A program made the translations under genes and the position numbers. The notes under the pieces were generated by a model, which made no database searches, was not told the DNA's origin, and saw nothing but the letters and a program-made list of their open reading frames with translations. A stretch of DNA of 64,000 nucleotides from PMG-095 sp049324695 (GTDB lineage: Bacteria; Myxococcota_A; Polyangia; Polyangiales; Polyangiaceae): assembly GCA_049324695.1 (NCBI GenBank), contig JBMOMJ010000039.1, positions 62,001-126,000 on the forward strand, given 5' to 3'. Below are positions 27,801-35,836 of the stretch, in pieces (positions within the stretch are counted from its first letter, which is position 1; each line of letters opens with the position of its first letter).

Positions 27801-28059
27801 GCGCACCGATTACGCGGACAATGCCGCCGCGTGGGACGAGTGGTGGCGCGTGAACTCTTCGCGGCATCGCGTTGAATGGCTCATCGATGCTTTGATGCAC
27901 GAAAGTCAGGAGATTCGTCGCGCAGCGGGTGACGAGCTCAAGAGCCTGACCAAAGAGTACTTCGGCTACTACGACGATCTGCCAGCGCGCGAACGCGAGC
28001 GCGCGCAGAAGCGCTATCGCGATTGGTGGGATACGAAGGGCAAAGCGCGCTTCATGTGA
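24844..28059 (+). CDS. MshEN / GAF-like / HEAT-repeat large protein
   Basis: A 1071-residue cytoplasmic protein. Residues ~1-140 match an MshEN/GspE N-terminal domain (GGDLATNLLELASVSEAQLA, then RYGLCPLSEVDGKLIVAVSE), the region that in type II/IV systems binds cyclic di-GMP or a partner, but no ATPase domain follows. A Pro/Ala-rich linker precedes a sensor-like alpha/beta domain (~290-470, EEDLLDAETRDEVVSAFFDF start) that is GAF-like. Another long Pro/Ser/Glu linker is followed by ~300 residues of HEAT-type helical repeats at the C-terminus (VVDIAQDTEDLVARLAAGDE to the end). The ATG at 24844 gives the natural domain start. Role unknown; scaffold or sensor is likely. Confidence 0.82.
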   Translation: MPTLSSNIVKRQIASVHDVEEALARQAVYGGDLATNLLELASVSEAQLADVIAESLGLEAAPAGELPPAPERVRRLVPGDIAQRYGLCPLSEVDGKLIVAVSEPLPHEVVSDLEFSLGLPLVQHASTLVRVQQAVARDYGLALDQRVARVLARLAGEPDPHPSVPVLDAPEPEQALEQTLDLRNPPAAEAPEVERAFAPKQEQARESSLVPELSPSVAAPEGPPTTQPYLIDPNAAPGATTETPPNEEATREAAARRAARRANIDLFALARRERQTPRDKRRRGPYTLAMAEEDLLDAETRDEVVSAFFDFSAQYFEYAALFAVHGDLAEGRNAHGAGAPRAKVQAIGVPLDLPSTLAQVAAAEPYRLTRLSASGIDGALAKDLERRPGPLVLILPIRVRSRTVLVFYGDHGSNDVALDAVGDVISFAPLVAAALERLILRRKERARGEPAVSAQLALPKQRRVELPTRGERASALAQVLESSASRRPPAPSHPPEQPVASAPPLARPVISIGPTRASGAPLETRTESKPALASPSLRPVVRTTRTPIPSSFAPNAPPHEPAPATRKSVPDETATDDGWEEAPQPAPKPEVGSGPPLSLNRPAPYRAPEAEGQLHEEREQRELETTQRYHMPAGEIERAIADEQRRLAAAKTGRLSSPPPETKAVTAPPPPVATAPTEPAVEAVAPTPGVEATQDALAATLRQEGPSVDIEAGDALVDQEITVSESPQLSVATETLGEDEYEEAPRDDDDSAPLAPLSRSIAHSARPLPIPGSSVELRLPAVIVDIAQDTEDLVARLAAGDERAADRLVQIGAAAVPGLVGAFPGPITSELRRGGGEGPPKASDCGPLLKVLARIGPKAAGVLAVRSNDKDSMTRAWATRLLGEMPCLDAARAVTRRFVDDDAEVRRAALAAGRMLQAHPGTGAVLASTLSEMLLDSTRQDRLQHMVIEAIADLREARAVPALATLLATGSPEIQRSAHWALVVLARTDYADNAAAWDEWWRVNSSRHRVEWLIDALMHESQEIRRAAGDELKSLTKEYFGYYDDLPARERERAQKRYRDWWDTKGKARFM

Positions 28060-28174
28060 GGAGTGCGCAGTTCGAGTGCGCTCGCAAAAATCCGCCTTGT
28101 TTCCGAGAAAAACAGCCTGAACGTGTGTCCGGGCTCGACATGACGCGAGGCCTTTGGCAAAACGCGGCCTCCGC

Positions 28175-28375
28175 ATGAACGATGAGGAACTGCTCGACCC
28201 CGCGCTGCGAGCCGCGAACCTCGCCCTCACCGGGCGCAAGCACCGCGAAGTGAGCCGCCTGGCGTCGATCGAGTTGCGCTTCGTGGACTCGAAGAGCGGG
28301 CCGTGGGAAGCGGCCGCCATGCTCGCCGTCGGCGTGCTGGCGATGCTCTCGGTTGCTGCCGTTTGGTTCTGGTGA
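28175..28375 (+). CDS. small tail-anchored membrane protein
   Basis: A 66-residue protein starting at ATG 28175 (MNDEELLDPALRAANLALTG). A TTG at 28154 would add seven residues. The N-terminal ~45 residues are charged and helical; the C-terminal AAAMLAVGVLAMLSVAAVWFW is one membrane span ending at the last residue, the mark of a tail-anchored protein. It lies 115 bases after the HEAT-repeat gene on the same strand. The family is not recognised. Confidence 0.55.
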   Translation: MNDEELLDPALRAANLALTGRKHREVSRLASIELRFVDSKSGPWEAAAMLAVGVLAMLSVAAVWFW

Positions 28376-28439
28376 AGGCCAGATAGAGCTGCGCCACCGT
28401 GTGCGGCCGTTGCGCGTTGATGCGTGCGAGGAAGGGCAC

Positions 28440-28463
28440 GGGCACGCTGCGCTTCGCGTGCCC
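28440..28463. terminator. 8-bp GC-rich hairpin between convergent genes
   Basis: GGGCACGC (28440-28447) and GCGTGCCC (28456-28463) form a perfect 8-bp stem with an 8-base loop, 65 bases after the stop of the small membrane protein and 18 bases after the stop of the convergent lipoprotein. Its symmetry would allow action on both strands. No T-tract is present on either side, so termination efficiency is uncertain. Confidence 0.5.
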
Positions 28464-28480
28464 GCCTCACCGCTGCGCGA

Positions 28481-29017
28481 TTACTCCTCGCCGCCCTTTT
28501 CTTTTTCGTCCTCGAGCTTGATGCCCTCGAGCGGACCCGACTTCTTACCGCCGGTGAGATCCACTTCGTACTGCACGCTGTGAGGCGGGCCTTCGAAGGG
28601 CTTCACGATCGCCGCGCCCATGGCGCGCAGCACGCACTTGCCAACCGCCGTGTCCGTATACGGCGCATCGATGGTGGCGTCCTTCGAGCGACCATCGTTT
28701 TCGTAACGCAAGCTGACCTTCGCCTTGCCCTTCTGAACCTTCTCCGTCACCGATTCGGGGCAGGTCTCAGCCGAGCGCGCCGCACGACGCAGCTCGAGCG
28801 CAGCGTAAGCGTCGTCCCACTGCCGCTTCTTTTCCTCTTCCGTCGCGCCGGAGGGCTCGGCGTAATCGCCAGCGTTGCGCGCCTTCTTTTGCGCTTCCGC
28901 TCCCTTCGCCTCCTCCTCCGCCACGATCTCATCGGGGGTCTTGGGTCGATCGGATTCGAGAGAGGGCCCACATCCGTACAAGGTCACGCCGAGAACTGCA
29001 AAAACCAGCCGCTTCAT
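28481..29017 (-). CDS. lipoprotein with TonB/AgmX-like C-terminal region
   Basis: A 178-residue lipoprotein starting at ATG 29017 (MKRLVFAVLGVTLYGCGPSL), with the Cys at residue 16. The longer frame adds 61 residues lacking a signal. A charged helical segment (~28-65, rich in Glu/Lys/Ala) is followed by a small domain (VSLRYENDGRSKDATIDAPY, then GKCVLRAMGAAIVKPFEGPP) that resembles the TonB-C/AgmX-type fold. A Glu/Lys-rich tail (DEKEKGGEE) ends the protein. It probably sits in the outer membrane or the periplasm. It is the next gene downstream of the NtrC-type regulator on the same strand. Confidence 0.72.
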   Translation of the reverse strand: MKRLVFAVLGVTLYGCGPSLESDRPKTPDEIVAEEEAKGAEAQKKARNAGDYAEPSGATEEEKKRQWDDAYAALELRRAARSAETCPESVTEKVQKGKAKVSLRYENDGRSKDATIDAPYTDTAVGKCVLRAMGAAIVKPFEGPPHSVQYEVDLTGGKKSGPLEGIKLEDEKEKGGEE

Positions 29018-29153
29018 GGCGGCGCATACTACATCACGAAAGCTCGCCCGGGGAACGGCCTGCGACACTCGGCGGTGACAGAAGCCAACCGGCGAACACG
29101 CCAGTCGCGAGCGAAAAAATGGCTGAATCTGGAAGGCGGCGCTCCGCCCAGCC

Positions 29154-30518
29154 TCAGAGATCGCTAATTTCGTAGTCCTTGATCTTGTAGAGCAGCGCAC
29201 GGTGGCTGATTTCCAGCACCTCCGCAGCGCGGGTGCGGTTGCCCTTGGTCTTCTGTAGGGCCCGGCGAATCAAGATCTCCTCGATCACGCGCATGGTCTT
29301 CTTCACGCTGAGCTCGCCGCTCGCAAGCTGCAGCTGCACCGGGTCACGTGCTTCGCGGATGCGTTCCGACAGATCGCTCGCCACGATCTGGTCGCCCTCC
29401 GCCAGCACCATCGCGCGCTCGATCGTATTTTCGAGCTCGCGCACGTTGCCCGGCCAAGCATACTCGTAGAGCAAACGCCGCGCTTCGGTGTCGAGACCGC
29501 GAATGGAAGTTCCGAGCCGCACGTTGTTGCGCGCCAGAAAGTGATCGATCAGCAGCGGGATGTCTTCGCGCCGGTCGCGCAGCGGTGGGCTGTGAATGTG
29601 CAGCACGTTCAGGCGATAAAAGAGATCTTCGCGAAAGCGACCGGCTTTGGTCTCCGCCATCAAGTCGCGGTGTGTCGCCGCAACGATGCGCACGTCGACT
29701 TGCAAATCTTTCGTCTCGCCCACGCGACGAATACGCTCGTCTTCCAGCACACGCAGCAGCTTCACCTGCAAGCCGAGCGGTAGCTCGCCAATCTCGTCGA
29801 GGAACAGCGTGCCTTCGTTGGCCTCTTCGAACAGACCTCGGCGATCGTGCACGGCATCGGTAAAAGCTCCTTTTTTGTGCCCGAACAGCTCGCTCTCCAG
29901 CAAGTTCTCGGGGATCGCCCCGCAGTTGACCGCCACGAACGGACCGCCGCGCCGCGAGCTGCGCCGATGAATCGCGCGCGCCACCAGCTCTTTGCCAACG
30001 CCGCTCTCGCCAGTCACGAGCACGGTCGTCTTGTAATCGGCGATCTTCGCTATAGTGCGGAAGATCTCCTGCATGCGCGCGCTCTTGGCCAAGATGTCCT
30101 CGAAGCGGTGCTCCTTACGGATCTCGTCGCGCAGCGCGCGATTTTCACGCCGCAACGCTTCGCGCTCCTCGGCTTTGCGCAGCGCCAACACCACCTCGTC
30201 CGGCTTGAACGGCTTCTGCACGTAATCGTACGCGCCCACCTTCATCGCCTCGATGGCCAGATCCATGTTGCCGTACGCGCTCATCACGATCACGGTCGCG
30301 TCGTTACCCTTCGCGCGCAGCGTTTGAAGCAAATCGAGGCCGCCCATTTTGGGCATGCGCACGTCGGTCAACACCACGTCTGGTCCGAACGAATCCACCA
30401 AGCCGAGCGCCTCGTCGCCGTTCGAGGCGGTTTCGACCTCGTAACCGTGGCGCCGCAGCAGGGTGCGCAGCACCAGGCGGAGGTTCTCTTCATCATCGAC
30501 GACGAGGACGCGGCGCAC
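29154..30518 (-). CDS. NtrC-family sigma54-dependent response regulator
   Basis: A 454-residue transcription activator. The receiver domain (residues 1-118) has DD at 8-9, the phospho-acceptor D52 (VVLTDVRMPKMGG) and Lys in YVQKPF. The AAA+ domain (~145-385) carries Walker A GESGVGKE, ELFGHKKGAFTDA and LFLDEIGELP; the sigma54-contacting loop reads GAFTDA rather than the usual GAFTGA. The C-terminus is a Fis-type HTH (GNRTRAAEVLEISHRALLYK). The start is GTG 30518, where the receiver sequence begins; the upstream 74 codons show no domain. No histidine kinase is adjacent, so it is an orphan. It should activate sigma54 promoters after phosphorylation. Confidence 0.93.
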   Translation of the reverse strand: MRRVLVVDDEENLRLVLRTLLRRHGYEVETASNGDEALGLVDSFGPDVVLTDVRMPKMGGLDLLQTLRAKGNDATVIVMSAYGNMDLAIEAMKVGAYDYVQKPFKPDEVVLALRKAEEREALRRENRALRDEIRKEHRFEDILAKSARMQEIFRTIAKIADYKTTVLVTGESGVGKELVARAIHRRSSRRGGPFVAVNCGAIPENLLESELFGHKKGAFTDAVHDRRGLFEEANEGTLFLDEIGELPLGLQVKLLRVLEDERIRRVGETKDLQVDVRIVAATHRDLMAETKAGRFREDLFYRLNVLHIHSPPLRDRREDIPLLIDHFLARNNVRLGTSIRGLDTEARRLLYEYAWPGNVRELENTIERAMVLAEGDQIVASDLSERIREARDPVQLQLASGELSVKKTMRVIEEILIRRALQKTKGNRTRAAEVLEISHRALLYKIKDYEISDL

Positions 30519-30694
30519 TGTGAAAAAAATGCTACCTGCTGGCCGCTTGCTCCGCAACCAATGACATAGCGCCTTCAAAGTGCGCGAATTACCTAGTAAT
30601 CCAGGCGAGCTCTCCGATACGCTCCCGCCGCTGCCCGGGCCGGAACGAGGCGACACCCGACCGGACCATCGGGCCGAACTTTTCGAGTCTTCCC

Positions 30695-31915
30695 ATGCTG
30701 TGCGGCATCGACCAACTCTCCGGAAACCAGCTCGCCTCACTCCGACGCCGACTTCGCGATGGTCGCGTCGGCGTGTTGACCCACGCGGCCGCAGTGGACC
30801 GGCGCGGTCGGCAGACGCTCGATGTGCTCGAAGAGCTCGGCATCGAGCCCAAGCTCATTTTCGCTCCCGAGCACGGACTCGATGCGGTCGCGCAAGCGGA
30901 GGAAGCCGTCGACTCCAGGGAAGCCGGTGATAGCGGCGCAGCGCCGGTGATCAGCTTGTACGGGCGCAGCAAGGAGGAGCTCTCGCCGCGACCCGAGCTG
31001 CTCGAGCAAATCGACGTGCTGGTGATCGATTTGGCAGATGTGGGTAGCCGTTATTACACCTACGTGTGGACGGCGCTCTTGGCAGCGCGCGCGGCCCAAG
31101 CAGCCAACGTGCACACCGTAGTGCTCGATCGTCCGAATCCGATCTCGGGAGATCCCGCGACTCTGGAGGGTGCGCCACAAGCGGCTGAGTTCCTGTCGTT
31201 CGTAGGTCTCGAACCGCTCCCGATTCGGCACGCGCTCACCGTGGGCGAAATCATTTCGCTGTTCATCGCGCGCGATGGTCATGCACTCGGTCCCGACGGC
31301 GCGCTCAGCGTCGTTCCGGTGCGCGGCTGGGAACGCCTACGCACAGCCGAAGCGTGGGGAGTGCCGTTCGTGATGCCCTCCCCCAACATGCCGACGCTCG
31401 AAACCGCTCTGGTTTACCCCGGCGCGTGCTTGCTCGAGGGCACCAACTTGTCTGAGGGGCGCGGCACCACGGCGCCATTTCAAATGATGGGCGCTCCGTT
31501 CTTGAACGCTCGCGAGCTCGCGCGTCGACTCGAAGAGACAGGTGTCCCGGGCGCGTGGGTGCGACCCGTGAGTTTCCGCCCGAGCTTCGAAAAACACGCC
31601 GGGCAGCTTTGCCACGGCGTGATGATTCATGTGCGCTCGGCCGCGTTGTTCCGCCCGGTTGCGACCTACCTAGCGCTCATCTCGCTCGCACAACGCCAGG
31701 CGCCGGATCAGTTCGCCTTCCGCGACACACCGTACGAGTTCGAAGCGTCGCGCCCGGCGTTCGACTTGCTCACAGGCTCCGATCGCGCGCGTCACGCCAT
31801 CCTGGGAGGTGCGTCCGCCGAAGACGTGGTCTCCATCGTCGCGCCCGTGGATCCTTTCTGGCGCGAGGCGGTGTACGAAGCGGAAGCCCGCCTCGAAAAG
31901 TGCGCCGTGCGTTAA
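30695..31915 (+). CDS. NamZ-like exo-beta-N-acetylmuramidase (DUF1343)
   Basis: A 406-residue protein of the DUF1343/GH171 family, whose characterised member NamZ cleaves N-acetylmuramic acid from the non-reducing end of peptidoglycan fragments. The hallmarks are present: an N-terminal GRVGVLTHAAAVD segment, IFAPEHGL at about residue 55, LADVGSRYYTYVWT at about 112, a central DRPNPISG, and PGACLLEGTNLSEGRGT. There is no signal peptide, so it may act on cytoplasmic wall fragments. It is divergent from the NtrC-type regulator, with 176 bases between the starts, and convergent with an Xaa-Pro aminopeptidase with 13 bases between stops. Wall recycling is the likely role. Confidence 0.88.
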   Translation: MLCGIDQLSGNQLASLRRRLRDGRVGVLTHAAAVDRRGRQTLDVLEELGIEPKLIFAPEHGLDAVAQAEEAVDSREAGDSGAAPVISLYGRSKEELSPRPELLEQIDVLVIDLADVGSRYYTYVWTALLAARAAQAANVHTVVLDRPNPISGDPATLEGAPQAAEFLSFVGLEPLPIRHALTVGEIISLFIARDGHALGPDGALSVVPVRGWERLRTAEAWGVPFVMPSPNMPTLETALVYPGACLLEGTNLSEGRGTTAPFQMMGAPFLNARELARRLEETGVPGAWVRPVSFRPSFEKHAGQLCHGVMIHVRSAALFRPVATYLALISLAQRQAPDQFAFRDTPYEFEASRPAFDLLTGSDRARHAILGGASAEDVVSIVAPVDPFWREAVYEAEARLEKCAVR

Positions 31916-31928
31916 ACGCGATCGGCAG

Positions 31929-33302
31929 CTATTGCGCGCAGGCTGCTTCCACCGCTTCAACGCTCTTCGGCACTGCAGCGCTCAGCACCTCATAACCCTG
32001 CTCGGTCACCAACACGTCGTCTTCGATGCGAATGCCGCGCACATCGCTGAACTTCGCGAGCACGTCGCGCCGCAAGAACGGCTCGATGTCCCCAACCTCT
32101 TCGGGACGATTCAGCAAATGCGGGATCTGATAAAAACCTGGCTCAATCGTGAGTGCCATGTGTGGCAACAGATCACGATCCAAGCGCAGGTAACGATCGC
32201 CCGGTGTCTGCGCGCGTTCACGACCCGCTGCGTAACCGGCGCGATCACCCAGATCTTCCATGTCGTGCACGTCGAGGCCAAGCAGGTGCCCCACACCATG
32301 CGGGAAGAACAGCGCCGCGGCACCGAGCTCGAACAGCTCCTCGGGATCCCCCGCGAAGATTCCGAGATCGACGAGGCCGCGCACCAGAGCGCGCCCGGAC
32401 GCGCGATGCACGTCTCGGTAGCGCACGCCGGGCCGAACCATTTCGAGCGCTGCCTGCTGCGACGCCAGCACCACTTCGTAAAGCGCGCGCTGCGTCGAGC
32501 TAAACTTGCCGGTCACGGGCCACGTGCGCGTCACGTCGCCAGCCCAACCCTCCGGTGTCTCCGCACCAACATCGGCCAACAAGAGATCTCCTGCGGCCAG
32601 CACACCGTCCGAACGCGTCGCGTGAAGGATCTCGCCGTGCGCGGTAACGATCGGATTGTAGGACGCCGTGTAGCCCCAAGCGCAAAACGCGGCCTCCATT
32701 GCCGCCCGCACCGCAGCTTCGCGTAGCCCAGGGCGCGTGACCGACAGGCCGGCCCGATGTGCCTCCGCGGTTGCCCAAGCCGCTTGGCGCAGCTGCTCGA
32801 TCGCGGCGTCGTCGTGCTGAAGACGGAGCTCGATCAGCGCTTCTGCCAAGGCGATGCTCGGCCCTTCCAACTCAGGACCACTCGCCGGATCGATTTCGCG
32901 ATCGAGGAGCTCGCTTTGAAACAGCGCGCCGTCCCAATCCTGGGCGGGCACAGTCAACGCTTCGATCGGCGGCGCGAGCTCATCGATGGGTCGCACTTCC
33001 AACCCGGCCGCTTCGCCGAGCTCCTCCAGCGTGGGCGCCGGGCCAGTCCACAATTCCTCTTCGGGATCGGGCGGCGGTGCGTAGAGCACTGCCGAGTCTG
33101 AATCGATGAGCAAGGCAGCACCTTCCACAGCGCTGCCCACCAAGTAGAGAAAGTGGCTCTCTGCGCGGAACGGATAGCGGTTCGCCGCGAAGTTCCGCGG
33201 CCGAGAGAACCCGGACACAATCAGCGCCGGGGTAGTCAGCCGAGACTGCAAACGGCGGCGCCGCTCGATGAAGGCACGCGCAGGACTCTTGCTAGGCCAC
33301 AT
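31929..33302 (-). CDS. pepP: Xaa-Pro aminopeptidase (M24B)
   Basis: A 457-residue cytoplasmic aminopeptidase P that removes an N-terminal residue preceding proline using two Mn2+ ions. The N-terminal domain carries the RYPFRAESHFLYLVG segment of PepP. The C-terminal pita-bread domain has the metal ligands in DVGAETPEGWAGDVTRTWP (Asp and Asp), FFPHGVGHLLGLDVHD (His), MALTIEPGFY (Glu) and IRIEDDVLVT (Glu). Length fits the PepP group. The start ATG at 33302 is the one that leaves no spare upstream region. It shares no overlap with its neighbours and lies upstream of the bufferin genes on the opposite strand. Confidence 0.93.
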   Translation of the reverse strand: MWPSKSPARAFIERRRRLQSRLTTPALIVSGFSRPRNFAANRYPFRAESHFLYLVGSAVEGAALLIDSDSAVLYAPPPDPEEELWTGPAPTLEELGEAAGLEVRPIDELAPPIEALTVPAQDWDGALFQSELLDREIDPASGPELEGPSIALAEALIELRLQHDDAAIEQLRQAAWATAEAHRAGLSVTRPGLREAAVRAAMEAAFCAWGYTASYNPIVTAHGEILHATRSDGVLAAGDLLLADVGAETPEGWAGDVTRTWPVTGKFSSTQRALYEVVLASQQAALEMVRPGVRYRDVHRASGRALVRGLVDLGIFAGDPEELFELGAAALFFPHGVGHLLGLDVHDMEDLGDRAGYAAGRERAQTPGDRYLRLDRDLLPHMALTIEPGFYQIPHLLNRPEEVGDIEPFLRRDVLAKFSDVRGIRIEDDVLVTEQGYEVLSAAVPKSVEAVEAACAQ

Positions 33303-33594
33303 GGGTGAGAAGGCTTATCTTGGCACGAAACGCGGGCCGGCTGACGCGAAGCGAAGGCCTCGCCGGCGAGATCCGATCCGGATCACGCGGCGCTTCGTAT
33401 GAAAGACAGCTCCGAGCGTGAGCCGAAACTTTCGCTCGGAGCATCGTACCAGATAGACTGGCAGAAAAGGGCTGCCGGGAACCGTCCGCGCCAAGCCGCT
33501 GCGCTTGGGAAGCAACGGGCGGCATGTTCGCAAGCCGACGTCGCACGGCGCTCGGAGTGGACCCCAGCCTGCCCGGCCACATAGAGGAGCAGAT

Positions 33595-33897
33595 ATGGCG
33601 ATCAACCTTTCGAAATCGATCCTTTCCGCCGCAACCACCGGCTTGATGCTCGGCGCACTCAGCGCCTGTGGTGGCAGCACACCGCCTGCCGAAACCCCCG
33701 CATCCAGCGATTCGGCTGCTACGGCCGCAGACGGCGCCAAGACCGAGCCGGCAGCTGCAGCCGCGGAAGGCAAGTCGTGCTGCAAAGGTCAGAACGAATG
33801 CAAGGGCAAGGGCTCGTGCAAGACCGAGACGAACGCCTGCGCCGGTCAAAACGAGTGCAAGGGGAAAGGCGGCTGCAACGGCCACTGTCCAAAGTGA
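33595..33897 (+). CDS. bufferin-type RiPP precursor (BufA2-like), lipoprotein signal
   Basis: A 100-residue peptide precursor starting at ATG 33595, with GAGGAG eight bases upstream. Residues 1-25 are a signal whose end LGALSAC looks like a lipobox (Cys25). An Ala/Thr-rich spacer follows (~28-62). The last ~38 residues carry eight cysteines in a repeated pattern, CCKGQNECKGKGSC and then CAGQNECKGKGGC, ending in CNGHC. That is the core form seen in bufferins, copper-binding RiPPs whose cysteines are converted by an MNIO enzyme. The MNIO gene follows with a 4-base overlap and a DUF2063 partner after it, which supports this call. The copper role is inferred from the family. Confidence 0.82.
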   Translation: MAINLSKSILSAATTGLMLGALSACGGSTPPAETPASSDSAATAADGAKTEPAAAAAEGKSCCKGQNECKGKGSCKTETNACAGQNECKGKGGCNGHCPK

Positions 33898-34919
33898 GCG
33901 TGCACGCATCGGAATCGAACTCGGCCGCGGATGGTCGCTCCGTCGTGAGCGGCCATTCGCCGGCGCACGACCTCGGCGTCGGTGTCGGGCTGCGCGTACC
34001 GCACTACGCGCATATCCTCGAGCAGCGCCCCGAAGTCGACTTCTTCGAGATCATCAGTGAGAACTTCATGGTGGACGGGGGTAAGCCCCGCTACCACCTC
34101 GCCCGTTTCCTCGAAAACTATCGGCTCGTGACGCACGGCGTGTCACTCGATATCGCCGGCCCGAAAGCACCTGATCGCGCCTATCTGCAACGCCTCAAAC
34201 GCCTCGCCGATGAAACGCGCACGCCTTGGGTGAGTGATCACTTCTGCTGGTGTGGTGCCGGTGGCGCGCATCTCCATGACTTGTTGCCGCTCCCCTACAC
34301 GGCCGAAACCGTCGCGCGCGTGGTGGAGCGGGCGCGCATGGTGCAAGACGTGCTGGAGCGACCGTTTCTCCTCGAGAACCCCTCGAGCTATCTCACCTAC
34401 CGCAGCAGCGTGCTTTCAGAGTGGGAGTTCATCGCGGAGGTCGCCGAGCGCGCGGACATCGGGCTCCTGTTCGACGTGAACAACGTGTACGTTTCCGCGT
34501 ACAACCACGGCTTCGATCCCATCACCTTCGTGCGCTCGGTTCCCCACCAACGCATCCGCCAGATTCATCTGGCATCACACACCAATTTCGGCCGTTACAT
34601 CATCGACACCCATCGTGGCCAGGTGATCGATCCGGTGTGGCAGCTGTATCGCCTCACCATCGAGCTTTCCGGCAGCGTCTCGACGTTGATCGAGTGGGAC
34701 GACGAGATTCCAGCGTTTGCCACCCTAGCTGCCGAAGCGGAGCGCGCGAAAAGCGAACGGGAGCTGGCTTTGGTGGCCCGCAATGGCGGCACGACGTCGG
34801 TCGACCCGACGGCGGTGCGCGACGCCTTGGCACAAGTACGCGAGGAAGCCACCAAGGAGCGTCGCGGGCTTTCACACGGCGGCCAACGCGAAAACCACTT
34901 CGAGCTAGGGCGCGCCTGA
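33894..34919 (+). CDS. DUF692-family multinuclear iron oxidative enzyme (BufB-like)
   Basis: About 341 residues. The frame is open upstream, but the GTG at 33894 overlaps the precursor's TGA (GTGA), giving translational coupling; a GTG at 33900 is an alternative. It is a TIM-barrel of the DUF692/MNIO family. Likely metal ligands lie in GVGLRVPHYAHIL, FFEIISENF, VTHGVSLDIAGP, SDHFCW, FLLENPSS, IGLLFDVNNVYVSAYNHGFD and IHLASHTNFG. These enzymes use two or three iron ions to turn cysteines in a peptide into thiooxazole-type or related groups. Neighbours are the Cys-rich precursor and a DUF2063 partner, so the substrate is the precursor at 33595. Confidence 0.9.
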   Translation: MSVHASESNSAADGRSVVSGHSPAHDLGVGVGLRVPHYAHILEQRPEVDFFEIISENFMVDGGKPRYHLARFLENYRLVTHGVSLDIAGPKAPDRAYLQRLKRLADETRTPWVSDHFCWCGAGGAHLHDLLPLPYTAETVARVVERARMVQDVLERPFLLENPSSYLTYRSSVLSEWEFIAEVAERADIGLLFDVNNVYVSAYNHGFDPITFVRSVPHQRIRQIHLASHTNFGRYIIDTHRGQVIDPVWQLYRLTIELSGSVSTLIEWDDEIPAFATLAAEAERAKSERELALVARNGGTTSVDPTAVRDALAQVREEATKERRGLSHGGQRENHFELGRA

Positions 34920-34920
34920 C

Positions 34921-35739
34921 ATGCACTCGAGCACGCTCGACGAGCTCCAAGCCGAGCTCGCGCCATTCCTCCTGCGACGCCGCGCGCTGCCGAACGACTC
35001 CGAGGCGATTGCCTTCGCCGAACGGCACTTGAGCGGAAACGACCGCCTCTCTCCGGTGGAGCAACTCGAAATCTATCGAGAGCAGTTCTGGCTCCGCCAC
35101 ACCCACGCTCTGGTGGAAGACTTCCCCGGCGTGGGTGGCATCGTGGGCCAAAGTACGTGGGAGATCCTGGCCGAAGGCTATCTCACCGCGCACCCACCGA
35201 GCGGCTTCAGCCTGCGTACTCTCGGCGAAAAACTGCCCGACTACGTGGCGGGGCAGGCATCGCTCGAGCACCATCGGCTCGTCACCGACATGGCACGCCT
35301 CGAATGGACCTATGTCGAAGTCTTCGACGCCGAAGATCCCCCGCGGCTCGCGCCGGAGGAGCTCGCGCGATTCGACGAAGACGCGCTCGGCCGCGCGCGT
35401 TTGCGACTCCATCCAGGGCTGCGCTTGTTGCGTCTCTCCTACCCCGTGGTCGAGCTGCGAAAGCGCATCCTACTTCGCAGCGACGAGCCCATTCCGCTCC
35501 CCGCGGAGGAATGCAGAAATGTGGTGGTCTACCGCTCGGAGCTCTCGATTCTCCACGAATCGCTGGAGTTACCTGCGTTCACTCTGCTGGATGGGCTGAG
35601 CCGCGGCGACACCTTGCTCTCCGCCTGCGAATCGGCGTGCGCACTCGGACCCGACGCCACGGCGCGCGTCGCCGAAAAGGTAGGTGAATGGCTCGCAGCG
35701 TGGGTGCAACTCAAGTGGATCGTCGGAGTCGAAGCCTGA
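34921..35739 (+). CDS. DUF2063 partner protein (BufC-like)
   Basis: A 272-residue protein that starts two bases after the MNIO gene. The N-terminal half matches the DUF2063 helical domain (EQLEIYREQFWLRHTHALVE, DFPGVGGIVG, then SLRTLGEKLPDYVAG), which in bufferin and methanobactin-like clusters serves as the peptide-binding partner of the MNIO enzyme. The C-terminal half is alpha/beta (VVVYRSELSILHESLELPAF and so on). The old 'DNA-binding' label of this family is not supported by a motif here. Gene order precursor-DUF692-DUF2063 is the minimal bufferin set; no further transporter or regulator of that system follows. Confidence 0.88.
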   Translation: MHSSTLDELQAELAPFLLRRRALPNDSEAIAFAERHLSGNDRLSPVEQLEIYREQFWLRHTHALVEDFPGVGGIVGQSTWEILAEGYLTAHPPSGFSLRTLGEKLPDYVAGQASLEHHRLVTDMARLEWTYVEVFDAEDPPRLAPEELARFDEDALGRARLRLHPGLRLLRLSYPVVELRKRILLRSDEPIPLPAEECRNVVVYRSELSILHESLELPAFTLLDGLSRGDTLLSACESACALGPDATARVAEKVGEWLAAWVQLKWIVGVEA

Positions 35740-35836
35740 TCGCAAAAGCGCACGCGCTCGTACGCCACACGCACGGAGCGGCATAAATAAGGCCTATTTG
35801 CTTGCGTGCGGCAGCCTCACTTGCTACCGAACACGG

